In this document: positions 51,161 to 59,982 of the stretch, piece by piece
Layout: each line of letters starts with the position of its first letter
How positions within the stretch are numbered: position 1 is the first letter of the stretch
Assembly: GCF_030718935.1 (NCBI RefSeq)
Contig: NZ_CP132194.1
Location: 2,604,001 to 2,668,000 of the forward strand
Source of the DNA: Psychrobacter sp. M13
GTDB lineage: Bacteria > Pseudomonadota > Gammaproteobacteria > Pseudomonadales > Moraxellaceae
Length of the DNA stretch: 64,000 bases
Direction: 5' to 3'
Notes under the pieces: model-generated
Database searches by the model: none
Told to the model about the DNA's origin: nothing
What the model saw: only the letters and a program-made list of their open reading frames with translations
Translations under genes and position numbers: made by a program

Positions 51161-52243
51161 ATGACCGCCTTTACCCAAGCAATTAGTCACTATATTCCTA
51201 AGTATCGCCAGTTCATGGGACTTATGGTTGTGCTAACTGGGAGCTTGTTTTGCTTATGGCTCAACACTAGCTTGGATATATGGAGTAACGGGCGCATCGT
51301 CGGCTTATCTTCACTAACTTTAGCTATCTTGATCGGTATGGTGTTAGGCAATACTATCTATCCTAAATGCGCCGCGAAGCTAGCCGATGGCGTGTGTTTC
51401 GCTAAAGGTCAAATACTGCGCTTGGCGATTATATTTTACGGTTTTAAATTAACTTTGACCGAAGTCGCCAGCGTCGGTATGCCTGCGGTCATGAGTGATG
51501 CTTTAGTACTGACTTCAACCTTTCTGATCACTTATTGGCTCGGCACTAAGTTGTTAAAAGTTGATAAAGAAACTACTTTGCTCATCGGTGCTGGCGCTAG
51601 TATCTGCGGGGCGGCTGCCGTTATCGCAGCTGAACCTGTGGTCAAAGCAGAGGCGCATAAAGTCACTATCGCAGTGGCAACGGTAGTCGTATTTGGTACT
51701 ATCGCAATGCTACTCTACCCTTTTCTTTATCATTTAGGCTGGCTACAAGTTTGGCTTAGTCCGCAAGATTACGGCGTCTATACGGGATCTACTATTCATG
51801 AGGTCGCGCAAGTGGTGGTCGCTGGTAATGCAATCAGCCTTGAGGTCGGTGATACGGCGGTCGTGACCAAAATGATTCGCGTAATGATGCTCGCGCCTTT
51901 TCTTTTGATACTCTCATTTGCTCTTACCAAAAGCGGTGGTAGTGATGGTGAAAAGCTATCGATCATGCACCGTGTTAAACAAGTCAAAGTGCCTTGGTTT
52001 GCTTTTATCTTTATCTTAATCGTACTGCTACACACTTGGTTACCGATGTCTAAGAGTTTTGAAAATACGATGGTGAGATTGGACGATATCTTACTGACGA
52101 TGGCGATGTTTGCGCTCGGCTTGACCACGCATCTAAGCGCTATCAAGCAAGCTGGTGCTAAGCCGCTTATCTTAGGCGCTATAATGTTTGGCTGGTTGAT
52201 AATAGGTGGTGGCCTGATCAATGTGGGTATTAGCTTTATTTGA
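51161..52243 (+). CDS. YeiH-family putative sulfate/anion exporter
   Basis: This is an inner-membrane protein of 360 residues, about ten helices, of the YeiH (conserved hypothetical 698) family. Signature stretches are GAGASICGAAAVIAAEPVVKA (about 146-166) and YTGSTIHEVAQVVVAGNAI (about 206-224). The family is annotated as putative sulfate exporters, but evidence is limited. It is regulated, most likely, by the divergent LysR gene. A terminator follows. Confidence 0.86.
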   Translation: MTAFTQAISHYIPKYRQFMGLMVVLTGSLFCLWLNTSLDIWSNGRIVGLSSLTLAILIGMVLGNTIYPKCAAKLADGVCFAKGQILRLAIIFYGFKLTLTEVASVGMPAVMSDALVLTSTFLITYWLGTKLLKVDKETTLLIGAGASICGAAAVIAAEPVVKAEAHKVTIAVATVVVFGTIAMLLYPFLYHLGWLQVWLSPQDYGVYTGSTIHEVAQVVVAGNAISLEVGDTAVVTKMIRVMMLAPFLLILSFALTKSGGSDGEKLSIMHRVKQVKVPWFAFIFILIVLLHTWLPMSKSFENTMVRLDDILLTMAMFALGLTTHLSAIKQAGAKPLILGAIMFGWLIIGGGLINVGISFI

Positions 52244-52270
52244 TGAGCAAAGCCAAATCTGTTAAAACCC

Positions 52271-52308
52271 AAAAAAGCCTAAACTATTGATATAGCGTAG
52301 GCTTTTTT
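52271..52308 (+). terminator. Terminator after the yeiH-like gene
   Basis: The stem AAAAAAGCCTA (52271-52281) pairs with TAGGCTTTTTT (52298-52308), with the T run at the 3' end. Confidence 0.87.
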
Positions 52309-52330
52309 GATCAACACCAAATCGTAGGCA

Positions 52331-52360
52331 TAAAAAAACGAACCCTTAGGTTCGCTTTTC
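52331..52360 (-). terminator. Terminator after cspA
   Basis: A CGAACC (52339-52344) / GGTTCG (52349-52354) hairpin. On the minus strand it is followed by a T run, so it ends the cold-shock gene transcript. Confidence 0.82.
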
Positions 52361-52386
52361 TTAACATTTTACTTTCTAATCAGAGA

Positions 52387-52596
52387 TTAGATAGCAACGA
52401 TGTTATGAGCTTGTGGACCTTTTTGACCTTGAGTTACAGTGAACTCAACTTCTTGGCCTTCAGCTAAAGTTTTGAAGCCTGAACCAGTGATTTCGCTGTA
52501 ATGAGCAAAAACGTCTGCGCCGTTTTCTGGAGCGATGAAACCAAAGCCTTTAGCTTCGTTAAACCACTTAACAGTACCTTTTTGAGTATCTGACAT
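52387..52596 (-). CDS. cspA: Cold-shock protein, CspA family
   Basis: This is a 69-residue single-stranded nucleic-acid-binding OB-fold protein. RNP1-type KGFGFI (16-21) and RNP2-type VFAHYS (29-34) are clear. AGGA lies about 8 bases before the ATG. A good promoter at 52744-52772 predicts a long 5' leader of about 140 bases, like cold-regulated csp mRNAs. In a cold-adapted lineage it may act as a major RNA chaperone; the symbol is used in the family sense. Confidence 0.93.
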   Translation of the reverse strand: MSDTQKGTVKWFNEAKGFGFIAPENGADVFAHYSEITGSGFKTLAEGQEVEFTVTQGQKGPQAHNIVAI

Positions 52597-52743
52597 AATT
52601 CTAATCCTAATTTAAATCTATTGATGGTCAAATGACCGATAATGCTTGCAAATAGCTACTGAACGGTAAATATTAAAACGAAGAATTATAACTAATACTA
52701 CGTGGTAATGATTTGGTGCAGAACTGCTCTTAAGCTTGGGTGT

Positions 52744-52772
52744 ATTATAATGCTGATAATCTACTATCGCAA
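52744..52772 (-). promoter_or_regulatory. Sigma-70-type promoter of cspA
   Basis: On the minus strand, TTGCGA (52767-52772) and TATAAT (52744-52749) are separated by exactly 17 bases. Transcription would start near 52737, leaving an untranslated leader of about 140 bases before the cspA ATG. Confidence 0.65.
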
Positions 52773-52838
52773 GCCCTATCTGACATTTTGTGTAACAGGT
52801 TACAAATAAACGCTTTTTTGTACTAAAACCTTGTTTTA

Positions 52839-53324
52839 TCAAGCATTTGGTAATCTAAACAGATAAATAGCCACCCCGGTACAAACTGCCGCCACGACCC
52901 AAGCCATCCAGGCTATCTGATCAGGCAGTTTATAAAAAAGCATAATAGTAGAAGCCGCCATCATGATAGTCGCTAAGAATTTAGCATAGCGCGGTACGGC
53001 ATGATTGTTCTCCCAGTCACGAACGAACTTACCAAAGAATCGATGATTAATCAGCCAAAAGTGAAAACGCCGTGAGCTACGCGCCCAGCAGCCCGCCGCT
53101 AATAGTATAAAGGGCGCCGTCGGCATTACGGGTAGTAGTACACCAACGATGCCAAGTACGAAGAATATCCAACCCATGATCAAAAACGTCCAGCGTACCG
53201 TAGGGTTAGCCGATTGGTTGGTTTTAGGACGATAATAAAAGGACTTTTTGTTGTCGGTCATGGAGGCGGTTTCAGAGATGATTGGATTTAAGAGGCTATT
53301 TATATAAGACAATGACTGAGTCAT
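52839..53324 (-). CDS. DUF454 (YbaN-like) membrane protein
   Basis: This is an inner-membrane protein of 161 residues of the YbaN/DUF454 family. The family pattern GVLLPVMPTAPFILLAAGCWARSSRRFHFWL (about 61-91, in several segments), FGKFVRDWENN and a C-terminal pair of helices are clear. The ATG at 53324 is chosen, though neither it nor an ATG at 53261 has a good ribosome-binding site. The role is unknown. Confidence 0.82.
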   Translation of the reverse strand: MTQSLSYINSLLNPIISETASMTDNKKSFYYRPKTNQSANPTVRWTFLIMGWIFFVLGIVGVLLPVMPTAPFILLAAGCWARSSRRFHFWLINHRFFGKFVRDWENNHAVPRYAKFLATIMMAASTIMLFYKLPDQIAWMAWVVAAVCTGVAIYLFRLPNA

Positions 53325-53585
53325 CAATCATGCAATAAAGTGCGAATCAGCACAAGATTAGATTTATAGTTTTATGTTATATCTTGAGTATTAACATCAG
53401 TTTAGAGGCGATAACCACTGCACAAAAATAATGCGCTTTTTGCCTAAATAATAGTAGGAGAAACATAATAAATCATGCACAATTCGCCAGTTACTAAACT
53501 ATTATGCTGCGTGTAGCTCCTTATTAGTAGCCCTTACTCTACCTACTTTTACTTCTTAACTTCTATGTTGTTTACAAGGATATCT

Positions 53586-54431
53586 ATGGTTACACGGTTC
53601 ACTCATCCATCAGTCAAAGCACTTAGCCTACCCATAGCACTTGCTGCCATCACTATCTTTAGTGGCTGTGCGACTACGACTATGAAACCTGATACGCGCT
53701 CAGCATATGATAATACTCAGCAAACACTAAAAGCTCAGTCTGTTAATATCATTAGTGATGGCTGCCTGATTAGAGTCGAAGGTGGCAAAAATGACATTAT
53801 GTACCAAAGATCTGATTTAGCTTCCCAAGCATTGGCACAGACGGTCAAAACACGTTTGACTGAGAAAGGGGTTAAAATCAATAAGGTTTCCTCACCGTTC
53901 GTTTGTGGTTCTTTGACTAAAGATGAGTTAACGAAGATGGATATTTTAGTCACTCATGATGCAAAAGATCAATTAAATACAACTTATCCTTTGTTAAGCT
54001 CGACTAATGACTTTGATTCAGCAGTCAATCAAGCCTATCTGAATCTACACTCAGCTATACGAAGAACGAATAAAGTAGTGAGTGATAATCCTAGTGCTTA
54101 TAAAGACTTAGGTTTGGACATTACCAGCTTAAATACTATTAAAAAAAGCGAAGGCACTAATAAAGTATTTTTAGTAACCGCTTCAGGTTCTCAGCCATCA
54201 ATGGGTACACGCATGGCAACAGGTGCACTTACTGTAGCGGTCGCATTCGCTGGAGGATCTACTGGCTATATAGCACAAAAAGGACAGTATTATTCTATTT
54301 ATCTTATAAATCTTGAAACCAATCAAGTTGAGTGGGTCAAAGCAGGAGAAATTAAGGCTAACCTATTTAAAATGCCTGTCGATAGTAGCTATACAGTACC
54401 AAAAATGTTTGCTCCTTTATATGCTGAATAA
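53586..54431 (+). CDS. Hypothetical lipoprotein
   Basis: This is a lipoprotein of 281 residues. The signal peptide ends with the lipobox FSGC (Cys near residue 28), and the ATG at 53586 has AAGGA five bases upstream. The mature part has mixed alpha/beta character, a glycine-rich hydrophobic segment (GALTVAVAFAGGSTGYIAQKG, about 218-238) near the C-terminus, and ends YSIYLINLETNQVEWVKAGE. I do not recognise the family with confidence. It is monocistronic with its own terminator. Confidence 0.75.
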   Translation: MVTRFTHPSVKALSLPIALAAITIFSGCATTTMKPDTRSAYDNTQQTLKAQSVNIISDGCLIRVEGGKNDIMYQRSDLASQALAQTVKTRLTEKGVKINKVSSPFVCGSLTKDELTKMDILVTHDAKDQLNTTYPLLSSTNDFDSAVNQAYLNLHSAIRRTNKVVSDNPSAYKDLGLDITSLNTIKKSEGTNKVFLVTASGSQPSMGTRMATGALTVAVAFAGGSTGYIAQKGQYYSIYLINLETNQVEWVKAGEIKANLFKMPVDSSYTVPKMFAPLYAE

Positions 54432-54464
54432 CCATTCAGACAGTACTTAACCCGTTTAAATCCT

Positions 54465-54500
54465 AAAAACCGCTCAGAGTTTAGACTGTGAGCGGTTTTT
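54465..54500 (+). terminator. Terminator after the lipoprotein gene
   Basis: A perfect AAAAACCGCTCA (54465-54476) / TGAGCGGTTTTT (54489-54500) hairpin. It could also serve the convergent membrane protein gene. Confidence 0.9.
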
Positions 54501-54534
54501 ATTTGCTATACAAGGTGTGTTATAGCGATATCCC

Positions 54535-55023
54535 TTAAACCAGTATCAAGGCGATGATTGGAAAGAATAGGAAATAGCCGAAGACGCACAAAATGGCGTG
54601 CATGGTCTTAATTTGTTCACCATTAATACGAGTTTTCACTAAGGTGTTGCCCAGTTTAAAGATAGATATGGTATAAAAATAAAACGCTAATATCAGCAGA
54701 ACGGTACTAATGATCACTATAACAAAAGAGGATAACGCACCAAAAAACGCCACGGTTCCAGGGAATAAGGTTTGACCTTTGAGAATGAGAAATAATAAAA
54801 TTATCGCCACTCCTGAGGCAGAAGCATGGAAAAATACAATATCATGCAAGGTAGCATCTACTCTATAAAAACTGGTCTCGATATCGAGTCTGTCGTTTTT
54901 TAGTGCTTCTGACATAGAGCCACCAACTTCAAGTGATTTATGTCTTTTTATATTGGTTACGGTGATTAAGAAGATAAAGAATGTAAAGGCAACCCAGAGA
55001 AAAACGTAAAGATTTAGGCTCAT
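54535..55023 (-). CDS. Four-helix membrane protein with FFHASASG motif (copy 1)
   Basis: This is an unrecognised inner-membrane protein of 162 residues with about four transmembrane helices: residues 3-22, about 65-85, 92-115 and 140-160. The motif FFHASASG lies at the start of the second helix. The ATG at 55023 is preferred because GAGG lies just upstream; a longer frame to 55065 has no site. It is a paralogue of the gene at 55270, sharing the motif, the helix order and the SFYR segment before it. The two are separated by a terminator-like hairpin. Confidence 0.72.
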   Translation of the reverse strand: MSLNLYVFLWVAFTFFIFLITVTNIKRHKSLEVGGSMSEALKNDRLDIETSFYRVDATLHDIVFFHASASGVAIILLFLILKGQTLFPGTVAFFGALSSFVIVIISTVLLILAFYFYTISIFKLGNTLVKTRINGEQIKTMHAILCVFGYFLFFPIIALILV

Positions 55024-55187
55024 AACTACCTCAGAATCCGTTGAGTGATGCTTTAAATATACCATTTATCTCAACAGCTTTATGTATGAATAAGACTAAC
55101 GAGGGATCTTATGATGGATTACTTTGCCATGCTGTGCTTACTTTGAGCTTACTAAGCACTAATCGTAAAGTATTAGATAGGTAGGCA

Positions 55188-55226
55188 TAAAAAAACCGCT
55201 GTAGCGTGGAGCTATAGCGGTTTTAA
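55188..55226 (-). terminator. Terminator after FFHASASG copy 2
   Basis: AAAACCGCT (55192-55200) pairs with AGCGGTTTT (55216-55224). On the minus strand a run of seven T residues follows, ending the transcript of the gene at 55270-55767. Confidence 0.82.
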
Positions 55227-55269
55227 CGTTCTGTTAAATAGCGTTTATGAGGGCATGCCCTAATGTGCT

Positions 55270-55767
55270 CTATACTAATAAAAGCACAATAAGCACAAAG
55301 AGTAGGAAATAGGCAAATGCACCACCGATAGCGTATCTAGTCTTGATCGCTTTATCTCTGATCTGCAGTCTAGTTAAAGTTGTCCCTAGTTTGATTATTG
55401 AAATACTAAAAAAGTAAAAAGCGAGTAACAGCAATACTATGCTAATCATAAAGATGACAACGGGAGATATCACCCCAAAAAAGGTAACTGTTTCTGGAAA
55501 TAGTATCTTACCCTTAATGACTAAAACCAATAAAATCGTAGCCAAACCTGATGCAGAGGCATGAAAAAATATAATATCATGTGAGATAGCATCATTAATT
55601 CTATAAAAACTATTTTCTATTTTAAAATCAGTAGCACTAGCTTTTTCTGCGCTAATGCCTCTATTAACCATTGCTCTATAAGCATTTATTTTACTTACGG
55701 TAATAAGGAAAGCAAGAAATGTCAGGGCAATCCACAATAAAGCATATATATTTAAGATAATAGTCAC
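55270..55767 (-). CDS. Four-helix membrane protein with FFHASASG motif (copy 2)
   Basis: This is an unrecognised 165-residue inner-membrane protein, clearly paralogous to the gene at 54535-55023. Shared features are the N-terminal helix LWIALTFLAFLITV, the segment ENSFYRI, the motif IIFFHASASG, KG-ILFPETVTFFG, and a basic loop before the last helix. No enzyme motif was seen. The pair lies on the same strand with separate terminators, so each is probably its own transcription unit. Confidence 0.72.
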   Translation of the reverse strand: MTIILNIYALLWIALTFLAFLITVSKINAYRAMVNRGISAEKASATDFKIENSFYRINDAISHDIIFFHASASGLATILLVLVIKGKILFPETVTFFGVISPVVIFMISIVLLLLAFYFFSISIIKLGTTLTRLQIRDKAIKTRYAIGGAFAYFLLFVLIVLLLV

Positions 55768-55912
55768 TCCAAAGATAATAGAAAAATGAATTAAATATAC
55801 TGTCTATGTTATTTGCTCTGTCTGGAGGCCAAGTTCAATGCTTTGGCTTTACTTTAGGTGTACTTAGCCGTCACAAATACGAGCGTTTACCTATTATAAA
55901 AATCGCGCCCTA

Positions 55913-56383
55913 TCAAGGACAGATAGGTGTCAAAGTTGGCATATATTTATAATTATAGTTCAAGCCATTAGGCAGCGCTTTTCTAATCTCAGGATTGGTA
56001 GGCTGTTGGTTTATACTCATAGAGTTTTTTGGGACAAAGCTCGTTACACTTATCTCAGAAAACACAGGCTCACCTTCAGTCTGTAATCCTATGCCTGTAC
56101 TACTAGGCACCATTTTGTAACTTTCAGCACCGATCTGTCTATAGCTACCATCAGCATTACACTTAAAACTATAGTTATTGGCAATGCCTGATCTAAAGTT
56201 AACGACTACTGCTTCATCACTAATCAAAGAAGTTGCAGCCCAATAGCCTTCATTAATCTGCTCAGGCAATACGTATTCATTATTCGCAGGGGTGTTGGCT
56301 GTTTGACCCATAGTAGCGCAACCTGCAACTAGTAAAGAGCTACTAACGAATAGTGCTGCTGATATTTTGAAGGCATGACTCAT
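55913..56383 (-). CDS. Hypothetical lipoprotein
   Basis: This is a lipoprotein of 156 residues. The lipobox LVAGC is near residue 22. The start ATG at 56383 has AAGGA upstream; an ORF extension to 56401 is not needed. The mature part begins with an Asn/Thr/Ala-rich linker, followed by a small beta-rich domain (EGYWAATSLISDEAVVVNF, then CNADGSYR) with two cysteines. I do not recognise the family. Confidence 0.72.
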   Translation of the reverse strand: MSHAFKISAALFVSSSLLVAGCATMGQTANTPANNEYVLPEQINEGYWAATSLISDEAVVVNFRSGIANNYSFKCNADGSYRQIGAESYKMVPSSTGIGLQTEGEPVFSEISVTSFVPKNSMSINQQPTNPEIRKALPNGLNYNYKYMPTLTPICP

Positions 56384-56635
56384 AATGATTCCTTTTATCA
56401 ATAAGGTGTAAGGGTGTAATAGCTAGTACAGTTATTCAGTATAGCTACTTAGCATAACTATTCCAATAGTCCGAGATAACGGCTGGTAGACAATAAGGGT
56501 GAGTTGTGAATCACACTATAGCTGCCTCAATTATGAAAATCCATAGTATTTATCTAATAATGTTCAGTAAATAAGATATTTATTTGAGTCAAACAATGCT
56601 AAATTAAACTCAAATTGCCTTAACGAATTGAACTT

Positions 56636-57766
56636 ATGAGCAAACTACTCCGAAAGCACTTTGAAGACCGTGAAATAAAAAAAGGCTCAGGGCAAGTGTC
56701 TGCCTTCGTTGCGGTGTCTTTGGGCATACTTGCCACGCTTGGCGCTCTGTGTTTTTTATTCCCCAATCTGCTTACCACACCAGATTTTAGACCCTTATAT
56801 GATGCCAATATTTTACGAGGCCTATTGTTTGCCAGTGTGGTTATTGGCTTTGTGTCGGGTGTTATTAGTCTACTACGCAATCCGTCTAAGCGCTGGGGCA
56901 TGGCGGGTATGTTACTCAATGCCTTTGCAGCGCTGCTCGCATCAGGACAGATCGAGCCCAATTACTATGACCGTAGTATGTATGCAGGCTTGGACTATTT
57001 TATTTTAACGCTGTTGATTTCGGCGCTGGTGTTTATTCCTATGGAGCGGTTTTATGCCAAATATAAAGAACAAAAGTTGTTGCGATCGGGCTGGGTAACC
57101 GACATTAAATACTTTATGTTTAGCCATTTGGGTATTCAGTTACTCAGTTTTTTTACTATCATTCCTGCACAGATTTTATTTAATCAATGGCTCAATCCCT
57201 CATGGCATCAGCTGGTAAGCGGTCAGCCTTTAGTGCTGCAATTTATAGAGATTTTGATTGTGGTGGATTTTTTTAGTTACTGGATTCATCGCACGATGCA
57301 CAAAGTCCCGTCGCTATGGCGCATACATGCCGTGCATCATTCTTCGCATCACATGGACTGGCTGGCGGCAAGTCGGGTGCATGTATTTGAGCTGATTGTG
57401 AATCGTTTTGTCGGTTATATTCCCTTATTGTTTATGGGCTTCTCTCCAGCGGCAACTTATGCTTATTTAGTATTTATCTCTTTTCACGCCATCTTTATTC
57501 ATGCCAATGTACGTTTCCGCTTTCCGTATTTTCGCTGGCTGCTTGCAACGCCAGAGTTTCATCATTGGCATCATTCCTCAGAAAAAGAAGCGTGGGACAA
57601 AAACTTTGCCGCCTTTTTACCCATTTATGATGTGCTATTTAAAACCGCTCATCTGCCAGAGCATTTACCCAAAAAATATGGTACGACAGCCAATACAAAA
57701 ATACCAGAGGGCTTCGTGGCGCAGTTGATATATCCGCTGCAACGTAAACAACGTAAGAAAAGTTGA
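56636..57766 (+). CDS. Sterol desaturase / fatty acid hydroxylase family protein
   Basis: This is a membrane-bound diiron hydroxylase/desaturase-like protein of 376 residues. The histidine clusters of the superfamily are present: H218-RTM-H222, HAVHHSSHH (about 231-239) and HHWHH (309-313). Hydrophobic helices flank them (about 22-80, 105-135 and 165-215). No strong ribosome-binding site precedes the ATG. The substrate (fatty acid, carotenoid or hopanoid-like lipid) cannot be told. The gene ends 10 bases from a convergent TerD fragment. Confidence 0.86.
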   Translation: MSKLLRKHFEDREIKKGSGQVSAFVAVSLGILATLGALCFLFPNLLTTPDFRPLYDANILRGLLFASVVIGFVSGVISLLRNPSKRWGMAGMLLNAFAALLASGQIEPNYYDRSMYAGLDYFILTLLISALVFIPMERFYAKYKEQKLLRSGWVTDIKYFMFSHLGIQLLSFFTIIPAQILFNQWLNPSWHQLVSGQPLVLQFIEILIVVDFFSYWIHRTMHKVPSLWRIHAVHHSSHHMDWLAASRVHVFELIVNRFVGYIPLLFMGFSPAATYAYLVFISFHAIFIHANVRFRFPYFRWLLATPEFHHWHHSSEKEAWDKNFAAFLPIYDVLFKTAHLPEHLPKKYGTTANTKIPEGFVAQLIYPLQRKQRKKS

Positions 57767-57775
57767 TCTGATCGT

Positions 57776-57985
57776 TTAGGCTCTTATTTGCTTGCAAGGC
57801 GAAGTTGGCTGATTATAAAACACCATGTAATCATCATGGATCAGTTTGCCCGCGGCATCTAAGGCAAAGCAGCTGACGTCCATCTCTATTGGGCTTTGGC
57901 GAGTGAACTTAAGCGTTATTGGTGTGGTATCGTCAATAGCAAGGCTACTTAAAGGCGCGCGTTGTCCGACGGTGGGATGGTTCAT
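57776..57985 (-). pseudogene. Truncated TerD-domain protein
   Basis: The 69-residue frame resembles the start of TerD/TerX-type domains: after VGQRAPLSSLAID comes ITLKFTRQSPIEMDVSCFALDAAGKLIHDDYMVFYNQPTSP, in which SCFALDAAGKL and FYNQPTSP match the family pattern I know. The remaining two-thirds of a TerD domain (about 190 residues) is absent. The frame leaves the pattern after SPC and stops at the edge of the convergent desaturase gene. AAGGA lies five bases before its ATG and overlaps the stop of the upstream pentapeptide gene, so it is translationally coupled. It may be dead or a shortened functional domain. Confidence 0.6.
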
Positions 57986-57993
57986 GGTGTTCC

Positions 57994-59778
57994 TTAACGT
58001 TGAGTGTGTCGTTTAACAGCTACGACAATTTGCCAAATTAGTATGCCAAACCAAATGTAAAACAATAAGCTGACAAACTCAATACCACTCTTTTTCTCTA
58101 AAAACTTACTAAAAGGTAGGAGGTTTTCTGCTATATCATTCAAGAATATCCAAATCCATTCCAGCTTTCCCCAAATAAAATAATCAAAATTATCGAAATA
58201 CCAATTGTGTAAATATAAGACAATAGTATAAAAAATTAATGATAATATCAGCCACAAAACAGGCTTTATATAGCTTTCGCCAAATCCAGATATATAGTAA
58301 TTAGCATTAATTATTATTTTTTTGTAAAACAATTCATTAGTAATAATTTTAAATTTACTCATGATAATAATAATTATTTTTTTCATATAAATAAGGAAAT
58401 CATTATTTTTTACTTCACCATTTATCTCATTCCTATAACACTTCATCTCTTCAATAAAAAAATTATTTGCCTCAATCTTATTATCATTATCATCAAAAGA
58501 ATTTTTAATAATTCTAAATGTTTCACGATTGGTATTAAGCGAACTAACTTTTACACCTAGAAAATTTGGCTTATCTTTTAAATTAGTTTTTGAGAAATCC
58601 AAACCTGATTTAAAATTAGCTCCTCTAAAACTTGAAAAGTCTAGAAATGTTACATGCTCAAATATAGTTAGAAATTTATTACTATTTTCGTTATCTATTG
58701 CACCAAAATCAACCTCTTCAAAACCAGCAAAATTATTAAAAATACTCTTACTGAATTTTGCTTGTATAATCTTACTTTGAAATATATCAAAGACTTTATC
58801 TACGTTAGAATTATTAAATTTTAAATTACCAATATTTCTATATTTAATTTCAACTTTAGCTTTGAATTTGGTGTCTATAATATTTATATTATTTATAACA
58901 TCGCTATTCATTGTATATTCTGCATCCTGAATTTCTTTACAGTATTCTTTACTAATTCCATTTAATTTGAAATCAGATTCAAAACTACAATCAATAATAG
59001 ATAAATTTTCTATTTTATAACAAGACTCGATTCTATCAAACTCTTTCTTATTATCAAAATTGACATCAATAATCTCCTTATTTTTTATAGCTTGTAAAAT
59101 GTCAGGGAATTTAAACAGTGTTTTTTTGAATTTTAAGTTGCTTATTGATATGTCTTTCTTAAAAAGACAATGGTAGAACATGTTACAGTGTATTTCATCA
59201 TTAAAGATAGATGGGGTTAAAGCAATATTTCCCTCAAATATGCAGTATACATACCTATACTCAATACTTGCCTTATTATCTTTAGCTCTCACTTGTGGAT
59301 ATGGATATATTTTTATATCTTCACTAAAAGTGCAATATTTATGGTAATAATTTTTAATTCCATTAAAATACATATAGCCAAATCTACAATTCTTAAAAAC
59401 AACTTTTCCCAAGTAATTTATAATTGTTCTAGCATCTAACATGTAATTTTCTAAGTCACTACTTTCTGGAAAAACTATATTTTTAATTATAATATCCATT
59501 GTGTTTAGCTTTTCTATTAAAAGCTTATTATCTATAATATTTTTATACTTAAACTCATCGATTCCATAAACAGGTGTAACGTTTTTATCTTTTCCTACTA
59601 TATAAAATTTATCATGCAAAATGCTTTCATATAGATATTTCATAAATATTTCAGAAAACTTCTTCAAGTAATCATCCATATCTTTACTTTCAATATCTTC
59701 ATGTGAACAATGAAGAACACAGTACTTAAGGTTTCCGTAAATATCGTTTTCGCAACCACTGGATAGTTCACATGCCAT
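57994..59778 (-). CDS. AT-rich pentapeptide-repeat-like membrane protein with N-terminal Cys cluster
   Basis: I do not recognise a named family for this 594-residue protein. The N-terminus carries a possible zinc-binding set (C3, C9, C20 and CVLHC ending at C24). A long beta-solenoid-like region follows, with degenerate pentapeptide-style repeats (for example FLDFSSFRGANF, FSKTNLKD). Two transmembrane helices close to the C-terminus (about 510-535 and 560-588) flank a loop. The start ATG at 59778 has AGGAAG seven bases upstream. By eye it is much more AT-rich than its neighbours, a sign of recent transfer. The truncated TerD gene follows 8 bases later. The function is unknown; a defence or stress role is speculation. 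Confidence 0.7.
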   Translation of the reverse strand: MACELSSGCENDIYGNLKYCVLHCSHEDIESKDMDDYLKKFSEIFMKYLYESILHDKFYIVGKDKNVTPVYGIDEFKYKNIIDNKLLIEKLNTMDIIIKNIVFPESSDLENYMLDARTIINYLGKVVFKNCRFGYMYFNGIKNYYHKYCTFSEDIKIYPYPQVRAKDNKASIEYRYVYCIFEGNIALTPSIFNDEIHCNMFYHCLFKKDISISNLKFKKTLFKFPDILQAIKNKEIIDVNFDNKKEFDRIESCYKIENLSIIDCSFESDFKLNGISKEYCKEIQDAEYTMNSDVINNINIIDTKFKAKVEIKYRNIGNLKFNNSNVDKVFDIFQSKIIQAKFSKSIFNNFAGFEEVDFGAIDNENSNKFLTIFEHVTFLDFSSFRGANFKSGLDFSKTNLKDKPNFLGVKVSSLNTNRETFRIIKNSFDDNDNKIEANNFFIEEMKCYRNEINGEVKNNDFLIYMKKIIIIIMSKFKIITNELFYKKIIINANYYISGFGESYIKPVLWLILSLIFYTIVLYLHNWYFDNFDYFIWGKLEWIWIFLNDIAENLLPFSKFLEKKSGIEFVSLLFYIWFGILIWQIVVAVKRHTQR

Positions 59779-59921
59779 TTTGTTACTTCCTAATAATATC
59801 AAATACTTATATTTTATTTATCCTGAATATTTTCATTCATATCTTGGATTTTAGTTCATACAATAGCACACAAATATTCAGTTATATCTTAAAATTAAGA
59901 TGTAGAACTAACCAGTAGGCA

Positions 59922-59960
59922 ATAAAAAACGCCATCACAAATGTGACAACATTTTTTATT
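59922..59960 (-). terminator. Probable terminator after valS
   Basis: On the minus strand a stem formed by GTCACA with TGTGAT is followed by GGCG and a run of T residues, just downstream of the valS stop. Confidence 0.65.
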
Positions 59961-59982
59961 ACTATAGATACTTACACTTTAT

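Noticed and set aside
52618..52842. 74-codon minus-strand frame in front of cspA
   Set aside because: It spans the predicted cspA promoter and leader and has no ribosome-binding site; treated as untranslated.
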